A stretch of 64,000 nucleotides of DNA from an uncultured Winogradskyella sp. (GTDB lineage: Bacteria > Bacteroidota > Bacteroidia > Flavobacteriales > Flavobacteriaceae). Positions 61,504-64,000 of this stretch are shown here, piece by piece. The position numbers were made by a program, and so were the translations under genes. A model generated the notes under the pieces. The model was not told where the DNA came from, did no database searches, and saw only the letters and a list, made by a program, of their open reading frames with translations. Position 1 is the stretch's first letter; each line of letters opens with the position of its first letter. The stretch spans positions 1 to 64,000 of the forward strand of contig NZ_CANMJY010000010.1 of the NCBI RefSeq assembly GCF_947498345.1, read 5' to 3'.

Positions 61504-62115
61504 ATGAAACTAATCTGCATAGGTCGTAATTATACAGACCATATTAAAGAGCTAGAAAACGAAAAACCAACGGATCCTGTAGTGTTTTTAAAACCGGATA
61601 CTGCGATTTTATTAAAAAAACAACCGTTTTTTATCCCGGACTTTTCAAAAGATGTACATCATGAGGTAGAAATTTTGGTAAAAATCAAAAAAGTTGGCAA
61701 GTATATCGATAAGAAATTTGCTCATAAATATTATGACGAAATAGGATTGGGAATTGACTTTACAGCTCGTGATTTACAAGCAAAATTGAAAGCTAAAGGT
61801 TTGCCTTGGGAAAAAGCAAAAGCCTTTGATGGTGCCGCAGTTATAGGAAAGTGGCTACCCAAATCTCAGTTTCAAAATATTAATGACATCAATTTTAGTC
61901 TAAAAAAGAATGAGGAGGTGGTGCAGTCTGCCAGTACAGGGTTAATGTTGTGGAAGATTGATGAACTCATCGAATATATCTCAAAATATTTTACTTTAAA
62001 AATTGGAGATATTATCTTTACAGGCACACCAGCTGGTGTTGGCAAGGTTGTTGCGAATGACCAATTAAAAGGATATATTGAGAACCAAGAAATGTTTTCA
62101 ATTAAAATAAAGTAA
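61504..62115 (+). CDS. Fumarylacetoacetate hydrolase family protein
   Basis: This 203-residue protein has the FAH/2-hydroxyhepta-diene isomerase pattern: LICIGRNYTDHIKELENEKP, VVFLKPDTAIL, HEVEILVKIKKVGKYIDKKF with metal-binding Glu, and DIIFTGTPAGVGKVVAND. A GTG at 61489 lies in a repeat, so the ATG at 61504 (MKLICIG) is chosen. The family handles oxaloacetate/fumarylpyruvate-type compounds; the exact substrate is unclear. Adjacent to the Hpt-like gene without a gap. Confidence 0.9.
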   Translation: MKLICIGRNYTDHIKELENEKPTDPVVFLKPDTAILLKKQPFFIPDFSKDVHHEVEILVKIKKVGKYIDKKFAHKYYDEIGLGIDFTARDLQAKLKAKGLPWEKAKAFDGAAVIGKWLPKSQFQNINDINFSLKKNEEVVQSASTGLMLWKIDELIEYISKYFTLKIGDIIFTGTPAGVGKVVANDQLKGYIENQEMFSIKIK

Positions 62116-62457
62116 ATGGCAAAGTATTATAAATTAGATCGTGTACGTGATATGGCTGATAACGATGAAGATTTCGTTATGGCATTGGCAGCAGCTTTTA
62201 TTGAGGAAGTTCCGGAAGATGCAGAACGCTTAAGAAAAGCAGTGCCAGCAAAAGACTATCACGAAACCTATCAGGCCGCCCATAAGATGAAACCTACTAT
62301 AGAACTATTCGATTTAGGTGTCTATGACGAATTAATTGAAGTACAGGACTGGGGCAAATATGAGGAAGAAGGTAAAAATGTAGATGAGTCGCTTCAAAAA
62401 GTACTTACAGCTGTAGAAAATGCTACCAACGAGATTAAAGCAGACTTCGGGTTATAA
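62116..62457 (+). CDS. Hpt-like phosphotransfer domain protein
   Basis: This 113-residue helical protein has the Hpt motif HETYQAAHKMKPTIELF (phospho-accepting His in AHKMKPT) preceded by FVMALAAAFIEEVPEDAERL. It has no kinase or receiver domain. Hpt proteins relay phosphate between hybrid kinases and response regulators. A kinase partner is not encoded nearby. It begins at the base after the FAH-family gene's stop and ends at the base before cinA. Confidence 0.82.
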   Translation: MAKYYKLDRVRDMADNDEDFVMALAAAFIEEVPEDAERLRKAVPAKDYHETYQAAHKMKPTIELFDLGVYDELIEVQDWGKYEEEGKNVDESLQKVLTAVENATNEIKADFGL

Positions 62458-63705
62458 ATGCAAGCAGAAATAATAACAATTGGCGACGAAATACTCATAG
62501 GTCAAATTGTAGATACAAACTCAGCATTTTTAGGGAAGGAATTCAATAAAATAGGTATTTCTATTTATCAAATAACATCTGTACAAGATGATAAGGCGCA
62601 TATAATTAAGGCTTTACAAGAGGCAGAGAGTAATGCAGATATTATTATAATTACTGGAGGTTTAGGACCAACCAAGGACGATATTACCAAACATACAATT
62701 TGCGAATATTTCAATGATACTTTAGTTGAAAACAAAGATGTTCTCGCTCATGTAGAACATTTGTTTTCAAAATATATTAGTACACCAATCTCAGATTTAA
62801 ACAGGCAGCAAGCGTTGGTGCCCTCTAAATCAAAAGTACTAACGAATCGCTTTGGTACTGCTCCGGGTATGTGGCTGGAAAAAAACGGAAAAGTATTTGT
62901 ATCGCTTCCTGGTGTACCATACGAAATGAAGGCTTTGATTACTCATGAAGTCATTCCTGCTTTAAGACATAAATTCGAGTTTCCTTATATAAGACATAAA
63001 ACAATGTTGACTTATGGTTTAGGAGAGAGTGCCATAGCCAATAGAATAGAAGCTTGGGAAGAGGCTTTGCCTGATCATATTAAATTGGCATACCTACCAA
63101 GCCTAGGTAGAGTAAGGTTACGTTTATCAGGTAAATCGAGAGATAAAATATCTCTAGAAACTGATATAGAAAAGCAAATTGCCTCACTTTTACCTCAAAT
63201 TGAAGATATTTTTATTGGTTTCGAAGAAAATGGTTCTATAGAAACTCTAATAGGGAATCAACTCTCCAAACGAGGTAAAACATTATCAATAGCAGAGAGT
63301 TGTACAGGGGGAAAAATAGCGCAATCCATCACTTCAAAAGCTGGTGCATCAAAATATTTTAAGGGAAGTATTGTGAGTTATGCCACAGAAACTAAGGTCA
63401 ATGTTTTAGGGGTTTCACCAACAGACGTAAAGTCACATTCTGTTGTAAGTAAAGAGGTGGCTGAAGCTATGGCTAAAAATGTACGAAAGCTTTTTAATAC
63501 AGACTACGCCATAAGTACCACTGGAAATGCAGGTCCGTTAAAAGGAGATTCTAATGCTGAAGTAGGCACAGTGTGGATTGCAATAGCTACTGAAAATGAA
63601 GTATATGCTGAGGTTTTTAACTTTGGTAACCATCGTGATAAAGTGATTACTAAAGCTACAAACAAGGCTTTTGAAATGTTTCAAAAAGAAATTTTTAAAA
63701 AGTAG
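62458..63705 (+). CDS. cinA: CinA family nicotinamide-nucleotide amidase
   Basis: This 415-residue protein has the MoCF-like N-domain (IITIGDEILIGQIVDTNSAF; IIITGGLGPTKDDITKHTIC) and the C-terminal CinA/PncC domain (LSIAESCTGGKIAQSITSKA; AISTTGNAGPLKGDSN; VGTVWIAIA). PncC converts nicotinamide mononucleotide to nicotinate mononucleotide. Length fits full-length CinA. Third gene of the FAH-Hpt-cinA operon. Confidence 0.92.
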   Translation: MQAEIITIGDEILIGQIVDTNSAFLGKEFNKIGISIYQITSVQDDKAHIIKALQEAESNADIIIITGGLGPTKDDITKHTICEYFNDTLVENKDVLAHVEHLFSKYISTPISDLNRQQALVPSKSKVLTNRFGTAPGMWLEKNGKVFVSLPGVPYEMKALITHEVIPALRHKFEFPYIRHKTMLTYGLGESAIANRIEAWEEALPDHIKLAYLPSLGRVRLRLSGKSRDKISLETDIEKQIASLLPQIEDIFIGFEENGSIETLIGNQLSKRGKTLSIAESCTGGKIAQSITSKAGASKYFKGSIVSYATETKVNVLGVSPTDVKSHSVVSKEVAEAMAKNVRKLFNTDYAISTTGNAGPLKGDSNAEVGTVWIAIATENEVYAEVFNFGNHRDKVITKATNKAFEMFQKEIFKK

Positions 63706-63714
63706 TATTTTATG

Positions 63715-63745
63715 TTTGTTGAAACGTAAAGTTTTCTTAAATTTG
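63715..63745 (+). promoter_or_regulatory. Textbook Bacteroidetes promoter of rpmB
   Basis: TTTG at 63715-63718, 19 bp, TAAATTTG at 63738-63745: an exact -33/-7 arrangement. It lies 75 bp before the rpmB start. Confidence 0.8.
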
Positions 63746-63819
63746 CACCCTTGTTTAAAATAACCTTTTATGGTTTTAGTTTAGACAATTAGAATTAATA
63801 GACCTAAAGAAAGAATACA

Positions 63820-64000
63820 ATGTCAAGAGTTTGTGAACTTACTGGGAAAAAAGCAATGGTTGGAAACAATGTTTCTCATGCTATGAATAAAACAAAACGC
63901 AAGTTTAATGCAAACTTAGTTAAAAAGCGTTTTTTCATTCCTGAAGAAGATAAGTGGGTAACATTAAAAGTTTCTACATCAGCGTTAAAGACTATCAATA
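63820..64000 (+). CDS. rpmB: 50S ribosomal protein L28 (5' part)
   Basis: The frame opens with MSRVCELTGKKAMVGNNVSH, the L28 N-terminus, and continues KKRFFIPEEDKWVTLKVSTS. It runs off the window end, so about 18 C-terminal residues are missing. In this group rpmG usually follows. A strong promoter lies upstream. Confidence 0.95.
   Translation, partial: MSRVCELTGKKAMVGNNVSHAMNKTKRKFNANLVKKRFFIPEEDKWVTLKVSTSALKTIN

Overview
The window comes from a marine-type member of the Bacteroidota, most likely family Flavobacteriaceae. The DNA is AT-rich. It carries type IX secretion (T9SS) components and T9SS sorting domains, Bacteroidetes-type promoters (TTTG, about 19 nt, TAnnTTTG), very weak Shine-Dalgarno signals, single-chain pyruvate carboxylase, many ECF sigma factors and flavobacterial membrane/lipoprotein families. 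I did not see any rRNA, tRNA, CRISPR array, transposase, integrase or phage gene.

Layout. 1-4.2 kb: the end of a huge T9SS type B surface protein, then PorP/SprF and OmpA partners. 4.3-6.6 kb: idi-queD-manA operon and a small helical protein. 6.7-15.7 kb: mostly minus strand: DUF4369 lipoprotein, DUF819 permease, a compact four-gene operon (SPFH, DUF4177, PH-like membrane protein, Arc-like DNA-binding protein; two of these genes are very short), two candidate structured small RNAs (10.75 and 12.1 kb), a hydrolase, AlkB, a VanX-like peptidase, a frameshifted SH3/membrane gene and a carboxypeptidase-regulatory-domain protein. 15.9-20.5 kb: two ECF sigma/membrane-partner modules around an unknown membrane protein. 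20.5-36.3 kb: minus-strand housekeeping (DEAD helicase, RlmF, methyltransferase, pyruvate carboxylase, MOSC, Crp/Fnr, serine hydrolase, HtpG, S9 peptidase). 36.5-37.5 kb: FabH.

37.6-46.8 kb is the striking part: an accessory region of small, same-strand genes separated by about 130-bp imperfect palindromes. Every intact gene unit starts with GTT plus a unit-specific sequence and ends with the reverse complement of that sequence plus AAC. The palindromes fold into a left/right terminal pair, an unpaired asymmetric spacer (3 nt on one side, 5-6 on the other), a second conserved stem and a variable hairpin top. This is the architecture of integron gene cassettes and attC sites, but the core sequence is relaxed (GTTR plus variable bases) and no integrase is in the window. 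I interpret it as an integrase-less, integron-like cassette array in a flavobacterium.

46.8-64 kb returns to backbone: two small soluble proteins, a TonB-type outer-membrane receptor, CoA-binding protein, sodium/solute symporter, T9SS type A secreted BNR-repeat protein, RecR, glycosyltransferase, 2-oxoacid dehydrogenase E2, a third ECF sigma operon, exonuclease, a paralogue of the 14.3-kb surface protein, a FAH-family enzyme with an Hpt-like protein and CinA, and the start of rpmB.
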